DNA of 64,000 nt from Alsobacter sp046349155 (GTDB lineage: Bacteria; Pseudomonadota; Alphaproteobacteria; Rhizobiales; Beijerinckiaceae), in assembly GCA_046349155.1 (NCBI GenBank), contig JAXMCW010000008.1, positions 1-64,000 of the forward strand, given 5' to 3'. Below the pieces are notes generated by a model. The model saw only the letters and a program-made list of their open reading frames with translations, searched no databases and was not told the DNA's origin. Below, piece by piece: positions 44,079 to 54,152 of the stretch (position 1 is its first letter; each line of letters starts with the position of its first letter). A program made the position numbers and the translations under genes.

Positions 44079-45680
44079 TCAGGGCGCCGGCACCGTCCAG
44101 GGAAACGTCCAGGTTTCGGTCAGCGCGCGCTCGCCGCTCTGCAGGAAGGCGCGGACGTCGATGGTCTCGCCGGGCTCGCCCGCCACGTCGATGCCCACGC
44201 GGAAACCGCCTCGCACGGGGTTGGGCATGAGGAATTGTCCGGTGAGCCGGCCGGACGACACGCTCGCCACGAGCTTCACGGCGTCAGGCTGCTTCATCGC
44301 GTAGGCGAGGTCGCCGCCCGAGAAGTCCACCAGGAAACGCCGCGCGTTGGCAGGCTTTTCGCCCCTGTGCCCGTGCGGCACCGGGTCCGTCTGGAACGTC
44401 GCGGCCACCTGTCCGCCCGCGTGCAGATCGGCACCGTCCGTCATGGCGCGGATGGTGTAGCCGACATTCGTCTCGGAACCCGCCCTGATGGGCTCCTTGA
44501 CCTCCCAGAACGCGGCGATGTTGTCGCTGGTCTCGTCGGGCCCCTCGAGTTCGACGAGCGTCACCGCGCCCGCGGGCCAGCGGCCGCGCGGCTCCACCCA
44601 GTAGCTGGGCCGCAGGTCGTAGCGGGCCTCGAGATCCTCGTACTGCTCGAAGTTCCGCTCGCGCTGCATCAGCCCGAACCCCTTGGGCGCGTCGTCCACG
44701 AAGGTCGAGATGCGCGTGCCGGCCGGATTGCGAAGCGGCCGCCAGATCCATTCGCCGGCGCCCGTATGCAGCAGCAGGCCGTCGCTGTCATGGACTTCGG
44801 GCCGGAAGTCCGTGCGGATGCGGCGGTCGTTCTCGCTGGTCCAGAACATCGAGGTGAGAGGCGCGAGGCCCAGATGCGAGAGCTCGCGGCGCGCAAAGAG
44901 CGTCGCCTCGACGTCGACCGCCGTGGACACGTCCGGATAGACCGCGAATCGATAGGCACCCGTCACCGAGGGGCCGTCGAGCAGCGCGTGGATGACGACG
45001 GACCGGGCCCCGGGCTCGGGATCCTCGATCCAAAAACGGCGAAAGGACGGGAACTCCTCTCCGGGATGGCCCGAGCCCAGCGCGAGGCCGCGCGTCGAAA
45101 GCCCGTAGTGCTGCCCGCGGCCCAGGAACCGGAAGTAGCTCGCGCCCTGGAAGACGACGAGTTCGTCCAGCACGCCTGGATCGTTGAGCGGGTAATGCAG
45201 GCGGAAGCCGGCGAAGCCGAGGTCTTTCGGCAACGGATCGGCGAAGCGGTTCTGGCCGAGCTCGAACAGGCCTGGATCGTAGGCGAGCGGCGTCGAAACC
45301 CCGTCCCGGACGATGGCGATGGCCACGGGCTGCGTGAACAGGAACCCGGCATGAAAGAGCTGCAGCCGGAAAGGCCCGTCGAGCAGCGCCTTCTCCGGTC
45401 GGAAGCGGATGTCGCGGTACTGGTCGTAGGAGAGCCGCGCGAGGCTCTCGGGCACGCGTCCGTCGCCGGGATCGTAGGCCCGGCGGGACAGGTCGCGCGC
45501 CAGGGCGCGCACCGTTCCCTGATCGAAGGGCAGGCCGCCGGCCGCGGCCGGGGCGAGGCGTGTCGTGGCCATGGCTGCGGTCGTCGCAAGGCTCGCAAGG
45601 ACGGTTCGGCGGGTCAGGGCGGTCAAGGCGGCTCCGAATGCTGGACCGAGGCCAAGCCGGGACTGGCTCTCCCGCCGCAA
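44079..45680 (-). CDS. opgG: Glucan biosynthesis protein OpgG/MdoG family
   Basis: 533 aa. A twin-arginine signal is visible near residues 23-45 ('LTRRTVLASLATTAAM'). The body has the MdoG signatures 'LSYDQYRDIRFRPEKALL', 'FRLQLFHAGFLFTQPV', 'FQGASYFRFLGRGQHYGLST' and 'TSMFWTSEN'. The protein acts in the periplasm to shape osmoregulated periplasmic glucans. The annotated start is a TTG with weak support; the true start may lie slightly downstream. No opgH glucosyltransferase gene is adjacent, which is unusual for enterobacteria but common in alphaproteobacteria. Confidence 0.88.
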   Translation of the reverse strand: MRRESQSRLGLGPAFGAALTALTRRTVLASLATTAAMATTRLAPAAAGGLPFDQGTVRALARDLSRRAYDPGDGRVPESLARLSYDQYRDIRFRPEKALLDGPFRLQLFHAGFLFTQPVAIAIVRDGVSTPLAYDPGLFELGQNRFADPLPKDLGFAGFRLHYPLNDPGVLDELVVFQGASYFRFLGRGQHYGLSTRGLALGSGHPGEEFPSFRRFWIEDPEPGARSVVIHALLDGPSVTGAYRFAVYPDVSTAVDVEATLFARRELSHLGLAPLTSMFWTSENDRRIRTDFRPEVHDSDGLLLHTGAGEWIWRPLRNPAGTRISTFVDDAPKGFGLMQRERNFEQYEDLEARYDLRPSYWVEPRGRWPAGAVTLVELEGPDETSDNIAAFWEVKEPIRAGSETNVGYTIRAMTDGADLHAGGQVAATFQTDPVPHGHRGEKPANARRFLVDFSGGDLAYAMKQPDAVKLVASVSSGRLTGQFLMPNPVRGGFRVGIDVAGEPGETIDVRAFLQSGERALTETWTFPWTVPAP

Positions 45681-45822
45681 ACGCGGTCTGCGACCTCGGC
45701 GTTCCGTCGGCGGAGCGGCGGCGCGGTTGTCCTGCCGGTGCGATCAGGCTAGAGGAGGCCCCGACCGGAGGCGTGGGCTCGCTGCGGGCCCCCTCCCCCC
45801 TTTTTCCGAACGCGGGTTTGCG

Positions 45823-47142
45823 ATGTCGGCCGATGCCCCGAAGATTTCCTTCGTGTCCCTGGGTTGCCCCAAGGCCCTCGTCGACAGCGAGCGCATCATC
45901 ACGCGGCTGCGCGCGGAGGGCTACGACCTCGTGAAGTCCCACGAGGGGGCGGACGCGGTGATCGTGAACACCTGCGGCTTCCTCGACAGCGCCAAGGCGG
46001 AGTCGCTCGCGGCGATCGGCGAAGGCCTGGCCAGGAACGGCAAGGTCATCGTGACCGGATGCATGGGCGCCGAGCCCGAGCAGATCCGCGAGGCCTATCC
46101 CGGCGTGCTCGCCATCACCGGCCCGCAGGCCTACGAGAGCGTGCTCGGCGCGGTCCACGCGGCCGTGCCGCCTGCGCACGATCCCTTCCTCGATCTCGTA
46201 CCGCCCCAGGGCGTCAAGCTCACGCCGCGCCACTACGCCTACCTGAAGATTTCCGAGGGGTGCAACAACCGCTGCAGTTTCTGCATCATCCCAAGGCTAC
46301 GGGGCGATCTGGCCTCGCGTCCGATCGGCGACGTCCTCAAGGAGGCCGAGAAGCTGGTGAAGGCCGGCGTGAAGGAACTGCTCGTCATATCGCAGGACAC
46401 CTCCGCCTACGGGATCGACCTGAAATATGCGACCAGCCCGTGGCAGGGGCGCGAGGTGCGCACGAAGTTCCTCGATCTCGCCCGCGAACTCGGCGAGCTC
46501 GGAGCCTGGGTGCGCCTTCATTACGTCTATCCCTACCCGCACGTGGACGAGGTGATCCCGCTCATGGCGGACGGCAAGGTGCTGCCCTACCTCGACATTC
46601 CCTTCCAGCACGCCTCTCCGACCGTACTGAAGGCGATGCGGCGCCCTGCCCACCAGGAAAAGACGCTGGAGCGCATTCGCGCCTGGCGCGAGGTCTGCCC
46701 GGACCTCGCGGTCCGCTCGACGTTCATCGTCGGTTTTCCCGGCGAGACAGACGAGGAGTTCGAGGAACTCCTCGCCTTCCTCGACGAGGCGAAGCTGGAG
46801 CGCGTCGGTTGCTTCAAGTACGAGCCCGTGCGCGGCGCGGCGGCGAACGACCTCGGCCTGCCCACGGTGCCCGAGGCGGTCAAGCAGCAGCGCTGGAACC
46901 GCTTCATGGAGCGCCAGCAGAAGGTGAGCGCCCGGCGCCTCGCCTCACGTGTCGGCCGGCGCATCAAGGTCATCATCGACGATGCAGGGCCCACGGTCGC
47001 CAAGGGCCGCTCGCAGTGGGACGCGCCGGAGATCGACGGCAACGTCTTTGTCGCGAGCCGCCGGCCTCTGCGGGTGGGCGACATCGTCACCGTGAAGGTG
47101 GAGCGGGCCGACGCCTACGACCTGCACGGGGTGGCGGTGTAG
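45823..47142 (+). CDS. rimO: Ribosomal protein S12 methylthiotransferase RimO
   Basis: 439 aa. The N-terminal UPF0004 domain carries 'ISFVSLGCPKALVDSERI' and 'VNTCGFLDSAK'. The radical-SAM cluster is 'GCNNRCSFCIIP' with CxxxCxxC. The C-terminal TRAM domain ends the protein. The sequence 'SLGCPKALVDSE' separates RimO from MiaB. It adds a methylthio group to Asp88 of ribosomal protein S12. Divergent from opgG. Confidence 0.95.
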   Translation: MSADAPKISFVSLGCPKALVDSERIITRLRAEGYDLVKSHEGADAVIVNTCGFLDSAKAESLAAIGEGLARNGKVIVTGCMGAEPEQIREAYPGVLAITGPQAYESVLGAVHAAVPPAHDPFLDLVPPQGVKLTPRHYAYLKISEGCNNRCSFCIIPRLRGDLASRPIGDVLKEAEKLVKAGVKELLVISQDTSAYGIDLKYATSPWQGREVRTKFLDLARELGELGAWVRLHYVYPYPHVDEVIPLMADGKVLPYLDIPFQHASPTVLKAMRRPAHQEKTLERIRAWREVCPDLAVRSTFIVGFPGETDEEFEELLAFLDEAKLERVGCFKYEPVRGAAANDLGLPTVPEAVKQQRWNRFMERQQKVSARRLASRVGRRIKVIIDDAGPTVAKGRSQWDAPEIDGNVFVASRRPLRVGDIVTVKVERADAYDLHGVAV

Positions 47143-47325
47143 CCTGTCGACGACGAGTTGACAGACTGCCGAGGCGACACGCTCCACCCAGCCATGCGCC
47201 TCGGGACGCTCTTCGGCAACGGGCCGGGCCCCTGCCGTCGCATGCAGGCGACGCACGACGAACGGCGCGCCCAACGGATCGACGTTTCGGCCATCCCGAC
47301 GATCGACGCCGCGGCCTCCGGCAGC

Positions 47326-47350
47326 AAAAAGGGCGGCCTCTCGGCCGCCC
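47326..47350 (-). terminator. Rho-independent terminator of the BMP-type ABC operon
   Basis: On the minus strand GGGCGGCC-GAGA-GGCCGCCC forms an 8-bp stem followed by TTTTTG, 24 bases after the binding-protein stop. The U-tract makes it a textbook terminator. Confidence 0.88.
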
Positions 47351-47373
47351 TCGCAGTCCTCCGGGCCTTCCGC

Positions 47374-48444
47374 TCACTGCGGCAGCTTGTCCTCGATGCC
47401 CTTGACGTACCAGTTCATCGAGAGAACCTGCTCGTCGGCGAGGGCGCCCTTGCCCTTGCACTCCACTTCCTTGCCGTCCTGGTTGAAGACGGGGCACTTG
47501 AAGGGGTTGAGCGCGCCCGACTTGATGGCGGCCTCGGTGTCGGTGGCGGCCTTCTTCACGTCGTCGGACATGTTGGTGAAGGGCGCCATGTTGACCATGT
47601 TGGCCGCGAAGCCGCCCCAGGTGTCCTCGGACTTCCAGGTGCCGTCCAGCACCATCTTGGTGCGGGCGATGTAGTAGTCGTTCCAGTTGTCGACGATGGA
47701 GGTCAGCGTCGCCTTGGGGGCGAAGCGGATCATGTCGGAGGCCTGGCCGAAGGCGAGCTTGCCGCGGGCCTCGGCCTGCTGGAGAGGCGCCGGGCTGTCC
47801 GTGTGCTGGGTGATGATGTCGGCGCCCTGGTCGAGCAGCGCCTTGGCCGCGTCGGCCTCCTTGCCGGGGTCGAACCAGGTGTTCGCCCAAACGATCTTGA
47901 CCTTGACGTTCGGGTTCACCGACTGCGCGCCGAGCATGAAGGCGTTGATGCCGGACACGACTTCCGGGATCGGGAAGGACGCGACGTAGCCGATCGTGTT
48001 GGTCTTCGTCATCTTGCCGGCGATGACGCCCTGCACGTAGCGGCCCTCGTGGAACTTGGCGGAATAGGTCGCCACGTTCTTGTCGCGCTTGTAGCCCGTC
48101 GCGTGCTCGAACTTCACGTCGGGGTATTTCTTGGCCACCTTCAGCGTCGGCTCCATGAAGCCGAAGGAGGTCGTGAAGATCAGCTTGTGGCCGGAACGGG
48201 CCAGCTGCTCGATGGAGCGCTCGCTGTCGGCCAACGGCACGTTCTCGAGGAACGTGGTCGTCACCTTGTCGCCGAGCGCCTTCTCGACGGCGAGGCGGCC
48301 CTGGTTGTGCTGGTAGCTGTAGCCGAAGTCGCCCACCGGGCCGACATAGACGAAGCCCACCTTGAGCTTGTCCGCGGCCGTGGCCGGGGCGGCGAGGCTC
48401 GCCGCGACGACGGCCGCTGCGGCCGCCTTGATCCACGTCGTCAT
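47374..48444 (-). CDS. BMP-family ABC transporter substrate-binding protein
   Basis: 356 aa from the ATG at 48444. Signal peptide about 1-24 ('AAAVVAASLAAPATAA'). 'LKVGFVYVGPVGDFGYSYQH' and 'GHKLIFTTSFGFMEPTLKVA' are hallmarks of the Bmp/Med (PnrA-like) family that binds nucleosides or related purines. The last gene of a four-gene minus-strand operon encoding a complete importer. The purine-type substrate is family knowledge, not proven here. Confidence 0.9.
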   Translation of the reverse strand: MTTWIKAAAAAVVAASLAAPATAADKLKVGFVYVGPVGDFGYSYQHNQGRLAVEKALGDKVTTTFLENVPLADSERSIEQLARSGHKLIFTTSFGFMEPTLKVAKKYPDVKFEHATGYKRDKNVATYSAKFHEGRYVQGVIAGKMTKTNTIGYVASFPIPEVVSGINAFMLGAQSVNPNVKVKIVWANTWFDPGKEADAAKALLDQGADIITQHTDSPAPLQQAEARGKLAFGQASDMIRFAPKATLTSIVDNWNDYYIARTKMVLDGTWKSEDTWGGFAANMVNMAPFTNMSDDVKKAATDTEAAIKSGALNPFKCPVFNQDGKEVECKGKGALADEQVLSMNWYVKGIEDKLPQ

Positions 48445-48544
48445 GTTCTCAACGTCCTTCCTGTCGTGTCGGGCGAGGTCTTGAACGGGTCCCGCCGTCC
48501 CGAGCCGGCAGACCCTGGATGCCCCGTGCGGCGACGCTAGCGCA

Positions 48545-49462
48545 TCACCGGTCCGGGACGAAAGGTGTTCCGAGCGATCCCGGCGCCGAAACGCTGCGTC
48601 GTCCACCGATCGACATCAGCACCAGGGCCACGATGGTCGCCACGTAGGGAAAAGCCGTCAGCGCCTGGGAGGGAATGCCGAGCGAGGCGGCCTGGGCATG
48701 CAACTGCAGGACGGTAGCGCCGCCGAAGAGATAGGCGCCGAAGAGCAGGCGCAGCGGCCGCCACGAGGCGAAGACCACGAGCGCCAGGGCGATCCAGCCG
48801 CGGCCCGCCGTCATGCCCGGCGACCAGAACGGCGTGTAGACGAGCGAGAGATAGGCGCCGGCCAGCCCCGCGCATCCGCCGCCGAACAGGATGGCGAGGA
48901 ACCGCACCCAGGCGACTGGCAGTCCCAGCGAATGGGCGGAGGTATGGTTCTCGCCGATCGAGCGCAGGGTCAGGCCGGCCCGGCTGCGGTTGAGGAACCA
49001 CAGCACGCCGAGGGCAAGCGCCAGGGAGGCATAGACGAACGGGTTCTCGCCGAAGACGAGGTTGCCCACGACAGGCAGGTCCGTGAGGCCGGGGATGCGG
49101 ATGGATGGGATCGCGTCGCGTTGCGTACCGACGAAGCCCGAGCCGATCAGGCCGGACAGCCCGAGCCCCATGATGGTCAGCGCGAGCCCGGACGCGACCT
49201 GGTTGGTCGCGAGCCCCAGCACGAGGAAGGCGAAGAGGCACGACAGCGCCATGCCCGCCAGGATCGCCGCGGCAATGCCGACGATGGAGCTCCCGGTGAT
49301 GATCGCCATGGCGAAGCCGCAGGCCGCGCCGACCGCCATCATTCCCTCGACGCCGAGGTTGAGCACGCCGGAGCGCTCCACCACGAGTTCGCCGATCGCC
49401 GCGATCAGCAGGGGCGTCGCGGCGGTGATGACGGTCATCAGGACCGCTTCCCAGACGGCCAT
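48545..49462 (-). CDS. Nucleoside-type ABC transporter permease (second)
   Basis: 305 aa, about eight to nine membrane helices. 'GELVVERSGVLNLGVEGMMA' near residue 25 is the signature of the second permease of BMP-type importers (YufQ-like). 'GFVGTQRDAIPS' and 'YTPFWSPGMTAGRGWIALAL' follow. Its ATG is separated from the first permease stop by one base. Confidence 0.9.
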   Translation of the reverse strand: MAVWEAVLMTVITAATPLLIAAIGELVVERSGVLNLGVEGMMAVGAACGFAMAIITGSSIVGIAAAILAGMALSCLFAFLVLGLATNQVASGLALTIMGLGLSGLIGSGFVGTQRDAIPSIRIPGLTDLPVVGNLVFGENPFVYASLALALGVLWFLNRSRAGLTLRSIGENHTSAHSLGLPVAWVRFLAILFGGGCAGLAGAYLSLVYTPFWSPGMTAGRGWIALALVVFASWRPLRLLFGAYLFGGATVLQLHAQAASLGIPSQALTAFPYVATIVALVLMSIGGRRSVSAPGSLGTPFVPDR

Positions 49463-49463
49463 G

Positions 49464-50534
49464 TCAGCCCCTCCCCCGCACGAGCCGCACGCGATAGGAG
49501 ACGAGCGCGTCCGCAGCCAACACGCACATCAGCAGCACGCCCTGGAAGGCGCGCGTAAGGTCCAGCGGCAGCTTCATGGCGATCTGCGCGTTCTCGCCGC
49601 CGATCACGGTGAGCGCCACGACGAGGGCGCCGAATACCATGCCCAGGGGATGCAGCCGCCCGAGGAAGGCCACCGTGATCGCGGTGAAGCCGACGCCGCC
49701 GGAAATCGCCGGCTTGAGCTGGCCGATCTGACCCGTCACCTCGACGATGCCGGCGAGCCCGGCCAGCGCGCCCGAAATGGCGAAGGCCGCGAGCAGCAGC
49801 TTGTCGGAGTTGAAGCCCGCGAAACGGGCGGCCTTGGGACTTTCCCCCGCGACACGGACGCCGAAGCCGAAGAGGGTGCGACTCATCACGAACCAGGCGA
49901 CGAGCACGACCAGCGGTCCCAGCAGCACGCCCGCGTGGAGGCGCTCGCCCTCCGCGATGAAGGGCAGCGTCGCACCGGGGTCGAAGGTCACGGTCTGCGG
50001 GAAGTTGAAACCCTTGGGGTCGCGCCACGGGCCGCGGACGAGATAGTCCAGCGTGAGGTCGGCGACATAGACGAGCATGAGGCTCGTCAGGATCTCGCTG
50101 ACGCCGAAGGCGACGCGCAGCAGCGCGGGAATGAGCGCGAAGAGCATCCCTCCGATCGCCCCGCAGACCAGGGCCAGCACGAGCACCCAGGCGCCGGCGC
50201 CGGTGCCGTGCGCCAGCAAGGGCACGATGCTGCCCGCCAGCGCGCCCATGATGAATTGGCCCTCCGCCCCGATGTTCCAGAGGTTGGCGCGGAAGCAGAA
50301 GGACAGCCCGACGGCGATGAGGAGCAGCGGCGTCGCCTTGATGGCGAGTTCCTGCAGGGCCCAGCCCTGGGTGAGCGGCTCGATGAAATAGACGTCGAGC
50401 GCTTCGGCGGGCGAACGGCCCATCAGCGCGATGATGACGCCCCCGATCAGGATGGCCGAGACCACGGCCGCCAGCGGCGCCAGCGCACGCGCAACGGCGG
50501 GGACGTCTCCGCGCGGGACGAGTTCAAGCCGCAT
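49464..50534 (-). CDS. Nucleoside-type ABC transporter permease (first)
   Basis: 356 aa, about nine to ten helices. 'LSFCFRANLWNIGAEGQFIM' is the conserved block of YufP-like permeases, followed by 'FGVSEILTSLMLVYVADLTL'. It pairs with the permease encoded next to form the channel. It overlaps the end of the ATPase gene by 11 bases. Confidence 0.9.
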   Translation of the reverse strand: MRLELVPRGDVPAVARALAPLAAVVSAILIGGVIIALMGRSPAEALDVYFIEPLTQGWALQELAIKATPLLLIAVGLSFCFRANLWNIGAEGQFIMGALAGSIVPLLAHGTGAGAWVLVLALVCGAIGGMLFALIPALLRVAFGVSEILTSLMLVYVADLTLDYLVRGPWRDPKGFNFPQTVTFDPGATLPFIAEGERLHAGVLLGPLVVLVAWFVMSRTLFGFGVRVAGESPKAARFAGFNSDKLLLAAFAISGALAGLAGIVEVTGQIGQLKPAISGGVGFTAITVAFLGRLHPLGMVFGALVVALTVIGGENAQIAMKLPLDLTRAFQGVLLMCVLAADALVSYRVRLVRGRG

Positions 50535-52080
50535 GGACGTGGCTCTCCCCGCTGCCGGCCATCAGGAGGCCGATCTCCTCGCGCCCGATCTCGCGTGCGG
50601 GGTGCGTGGCCGAAAGCCGGCCGTCATGGATCACGGCGATGCGGTCGGCGATGGCGAAGATCTCGTCGAGGTCCTGGCTGATCACGATCACGGCCGCGCC
50701 GCGCGCAGCGAGATCGATGAGCGCCTGCCGGATCGTCGCGGCCGCGCCGGCGTCCACGCCCCAGGTCGGCTGGTTCACGACGAGCACGCCGGGCTCGCGC
50801 AGGATCTCCCGTCCGACCACGAATTTCTGCAGGTTTCCGCCCGACAGCGTGCCGGCCGGCGGGTCGACCCGGCCCTTGCGCACGTCGAAGGCCTTGATGA
50901 TGTCGCCGGCCACGCGCCTGGCCGCCGACGTGTCGACGAGGCCGTTGCGCGCCACGCCGCCGGTCGCGTGGCGCGACAGCACGACGTTTTCCGACAGCGA
51001 CAGTTTCGGCGCGGCCGCGTGGCCGTTGCGCTCTTCCGGCACGAAGGCCGCATTGCGCCGCCGCCGCCCGTCGATCCCGATCTGGCCGACGGGGCTGGCG
51101 TCGAGTTGCACCGCTGCGTCCTCGGCCGCGACCGCCTCGCCCGACATCGCCGCGAAGAGCTCCGACTGGCCGTTGCCGGCCACGCCCGCAATGCCGACGA
51201 TCTCGCCGCCGCGGACGGCGAGCGACACGTTCGACAGCGCCGTCCCGTGCAGCTCGGCCGGGGGCAGGCTGAGGTTTCTGAGCTCGAAGCGCACGGGGCC
51301 GAGCTGGTGGGCCGGCGCGGCGCGCACCTCGACCACCTCGCTGCCGACCATGAGGGCCGCGAGGCGCGAGACGCTTTCGACGCGCGGATCGCAGGCCGCC
51401 ACGACCTTGCCGGCCCGCAGCACGGTGGCGCGCTGGCAGAGCCTCTTCACCTCGTCCAGGCGATGCGAGATGTAGAGCAGTCCGCAACCGGAGGATGCGA
51501 GCTTCTCGAGCGTCACGAAAAGCGTGTCCGCCTCCTGCGGCGTCAGCACGGAGGTCGGCTCGTCGAGGATGAGGAGCTTGGGCTCGCGCAGGAGCGCGCG
51601 GACGATCTCGATTCGCTGTCGCTCGCCGGCCGAGAGCGTCCAGACCGGGCGCCTCGGCTCGAGCGCGAGGCCATAGCGCTTGCCGACCTCGGCGATGCGG
51701 CGGTCGAGGTCTCCGAGCGGTTCGCCCTTCGGCAGCGACACCGCCACGTTCTCGGCCACGGTGAGGTTGTCGAACAGCGAGAAGTGCTGGAACACCATGC
51801 CGATGCCGAGCGCGGCGGCATCGTCGGGCGCATTGAGCGCGACCGGCCGGCCCTGCCAGAGGATCTCGCCCTCGTTCGGCTGCAGCAGGCCGAAGAGAAT
51901 CTTCACCAGTGTCGACTTGCCCGCGCCGTTCTCGCCCAACAGCGCGTGGATCTCGCCCGGGCGGACGTCGAGGTCGATGTGGTCATTGGCCGTGAAGGAG
52001 CCGAAGCGCTTCACGATGCCGCGCAGGCTCACGAGGGCCGGACCCGCCTCGCCGGCCGATTGCGTCTGTGCCCCTGTCAT
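50524..52080 (-). CDS. Nucleoside-type ABC transporter, double ATP-binding protein
   Basis: 518 aa with two ABC domains. The N-terminal one is complete: GENGAGKST, 'LSAGERQRIEIVRAL', 'LLILDEPTSVLTPQE'. The C-terminal one has a degenerate P-loop (GVAGNGQSE) but keeps LSGGNLQK. This asymmetry is normal for YufO/RbsA-like proteins. First gene of the operon. Confidence 0.92.
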   Translation of the reverse strand: MTGAQTQSAGEAGPALVSLRGIVKRFGSFTANDHIDLDVRPGEIHALLGENGAGKSTLVKILFGLLQPNEGEILWQGRPVALNAPDDAAALGIGMVFQHFSLFDNLTVAENVAVSLPKGEPLGDLDRRIAEVGKRYGLALEPRRPVWTLSAGERQRIEIVRALLREPKLLILDEPTSVLTPQEADTLFVTLEKLASSGCGLLYISHRLDEVKRLCQRATVLRAGKVVAACDPRVESVSRLAALMVGSEVVEVRAAPAHQLGPVRFELRNLSLPPAELHGTALSNVSLAVRGGEIVGIAGVAGNGQSELFAAMSGEAVAAEDAAVQLDASPVGQIGIDGRRRRNAAFVPEERNGHAAAPKLSLSENVVLSRHATGGVARNGLVDTSAARRVAGDIIKAFDVRKGRVDPPAGTLSGGNLQKFVVGREILREPGVLVVNQPTWGVDAGAAATIRQALIDLAARGAAVIVISQDLDEIFAIADRIAVIHDGRLSATHPAREIGREEIGLLMAGSGESHVHAA

Positions 52081-52239
52081 GCCGGGACCCGCCTCCCCTC
52101 ACCCCAGCGGCGGCGGGCCCCCTTCGGGATGGTCGCCGCCGCCGACCTCACGCAGTCTTGCGCAGATCGAGCGCTCGCCAAAGAGCAGAGTTTCGCGCGA
52201 ATTGCTCGCAGATTGCGAGCGCTGCCTCTGCCGTGCCGC

Positions 52240-53214
52240 TCAGGGAACCAGGATCGTCGTCCCTGTCGTCTCGCGGGCCTCGAGGGCGCGGTGCGCCTCC
52301 GCGGCGTCCTTCAACTTCCACTTGTGGTTGACGGGGATCTTGACCGCGCCGGTCGTCACGACCCCGAAAAGGTCGCGCGCCATGCGCAGGAGATCGGAAC
52401 GCTCCGCCGTGTAGGTGAACAGCGTGGGGCGCGTGGCGAAGAGTGAGCCCTTCTGGGCGAGGAGCCCGATGTTGAACGCCTCGATGGGCCCGGAGGCGCT
52501 GCCGAAGCTCACGAACATACCCAGCGGCTTCAGGCAGTCCAGCGAGCCCGGGAAGGTCGCCTTGCCCACGCCGTCATAGACCACGTCGCACTTGCGTCCC
52601 TTGGTGATTTCGCCCACCCGGGCCACGAAGTCCTCGGACGAGTACAGAATGGTGTGGTGGCAGCCGTTCTTCCTGGCGAGCTTCGCCTTGTCCTTCGTCC
52701 CGACCGTGCCGATCACGGTGGCGCCGAGGTGGTTGGCCCACTGGCTCGCGATCAGGCCCACGCCGCCGGCCGCTGCGTGAATGAGGACCGTGTCGCCCCG
52801 GCGCACCTTGTAGGTCCGGCGCAGGAGATACTGCGCGGTCAGGCCCTTGAGCATCATGCCCGCGGCGACGTTGTAGGAGATGGCCTCGGGCAGCTTCACG
52901 AGCAGGCGGGCGGGGACGTTGCGCTCCTCCGCATAGCCGCCGTAGCCGGCCACATAGGCGACCCGGTCGCCCTTGCGATAGCCGGTGACGCCCTCGCCCA
53001 CCGCGACCACGTCGCCCGCCGCCTCGCTGCCTGGAATGAAAGGCGACTGCGGCGGCGGGTAGAGGCCGGTCCGGTGGTAGACGTCGATGAAGTTGATGCC
53101 GATCGCGCGGTTCTTGACGCGCACCTCGCCCTTGCCGGGAGGCGGCAGCGCGACGTCCTCGTAGACCATGGCCTCGGGGCCGCCGACCTTGTGTACCTGG
53201 ATTGCCTTGACCAT
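52240..53214 (-). CDS. Quinone oxidoreductase, zinc-independent MDR family
   Basis: 324 aa. 'MVKAIQVHKVGGPEAMVYED' at the start, 'FIDVYHRTGLYPPPQSPFIP' and the NADPH-binding 'VLIHAAAGGVGLIASQWA' are typical of Qor. No structural or catalytic zinc Cys set. It reduces quinones with NADPH. GAGGG precedes the ATG. A weak hairpin GCTCGC-AGATT-GCGAGC (52204-52220) follows its stop. It is the last ordinary chromosomal gene before the mobile region. Confidence 0.9.
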   Translation of the reverse strand: MVKAIQVHKVGGPEAMVYEDVALPPPGKGEVRVKNRAIGINFIDVYHRTGLYPPPQSPFIPGSEAAGDVVAVGEGVTGYRKGDRVAYVAGYGGYAEERNVPARLLVKLPEAISYNVAAGMMLKGLTAQYLLRRTYKVRRGDTVLIHAAAGGVGLIASQWANHLGATVIGTVGTKDKAKLARKNGCHHTILYSSEDFVARVGEITKGRKCDVVYDGVGKATFPGSLDCLKPLGMFVSFGSASGPIEAFNIGLLAQKGSLFATRPTLFTYTAERSDLLRMARDLFGVVTTGAVKIPVNHKWKLKDAAEAHRALEARETTGTTILVP

Positions 53215-53636
53215 GCTCGCCCTCGCAGGCCCCGCGGGCCCCCTGCCTCTGACTCGGCCGCCATCTTACGGAGTGATGCCAGCCGATCGCTTAAGTGTTG
53301 ATATTTCTATATTTTTCGGAATACGATTTCGCTCTACCCCACTTTGAGCCCCACGGTCTGCGCCGCATGCAAAGAGCTTAAAGGACGCGCAGGGGCGTGC
53401 AAGAGCGCGAACGTTGCGGCGCCCTCCCCGACCTCCCCGCCCATAACGTTCCCCGTCCGGAACATTATCCCCCGGGCCCCCCGACCCCCGACGATCGACG
53501 AGAACCTTATGCGGGCGGACCTGTCGCCGGCCGAGCACTCCGCGCATGTGGCGCAGCGGAAGGCGCTCTATGAGGCGAAGCACAAGACGACGGCACACGG
53601 CGGGAACAAGGGCACGGGGGGCAAGTTCGGACCGTC

Positions 53637-54104
53637 TCGCCAAATTGGCGACACGGCCGACCGTTTTACGAAAGAGGTCGCGACCAAGACCGGGCGCCCC
53701 GAGCGATCCGCCCAGGGCGCGCAGGCCTCGCCCATTGCACAGTCGCCCGGGCCTGGGCGGCGACAACGGGGGCGAGGCTTGCTCGCCGGTTGCTTCCGCG
53801 CCTTCCCGTCGCGGCCGACGGTCTTCGCCAACTGGGGAATTTCCCCAGTTGCCCCTAGATCCTCTCGGACCGCGCCGAGGGTTCGCCAAAATGGCGAAGC
53901 TAACGACCGCTTCACGAAAGAGGTCGCGACCAAGACCGGGCGCCCCGGACGAGGCAAGGAAAACGCTCGCCAAAATGGCGACCGTTTTACGAAAGAGGTC
54001 GCGACCAAGACCGGGCGCAATTGGGAAGCATGCGGTCGCCAAATTGGCGACTGCAAACCGTCTCGCCAAATCAGCACACAGCCGCTAATCGCCAAAATGG
54101 CGAT
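53637..54104. repeat. Recurrent palindromes of the TCGCCAAAWTGGCGA type
   Basis: Full sites are at 53637-53651 (TCGCCAAATTGGCGA), 53882-53898 (TTCGCCA-AAA-TGGCGAA), 53967-53981, 54035-54051 (GTCGCCAA-A-TTGGCGAC) and 54088-54104 (ATCGCCA-AAA-TGGCGAT), with a half-site near 54063. Other palindromes lie among and beyond them: AACTGGGGAA-T-TTCCCCAGTT at 53830-53850 and AAGTCGTTCC-GATCG-GGAACGACTT at 54243-54267. In coding terms the first type encodes RQIGD/RQNGD of the ParB segment. Confidence 0.85.
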
Positions 54105-54152
54105 AAGCAAAGTGACCGCTTCACGAAAGAGGTCGCGACCAAGACCGGGCGC
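53668..54152 (+). repeat. Four copies of a 30-bp repeat in the ParB remnant
   Basis: The unit runs from ACGAAAGAGG through CGCGACC to GACCGGGCGC. Copies are at 53668-53697, 53914-53943, 53989-54018 and 54123-54152 and appear identical. Copies 1 and 3 are preceded by CCGTTTT, copies 2 and 4 by CCGCTTC. Copies 1 and 4 stay identical for about 32 further bases. Each copy contains the palindrome GGTCGCGACC. Spacing is irregular (246, 75, 134 bases start to start). Confidence 0.9.

Noticed and set aside
53668..54152. The four 30-bp repeats considered as a CRISPR array.
   Set aside because: Spacing is irregular (246, 75 and 134 bases), the repeats lie in a ParB-like coding segment, and no cas genes are present.
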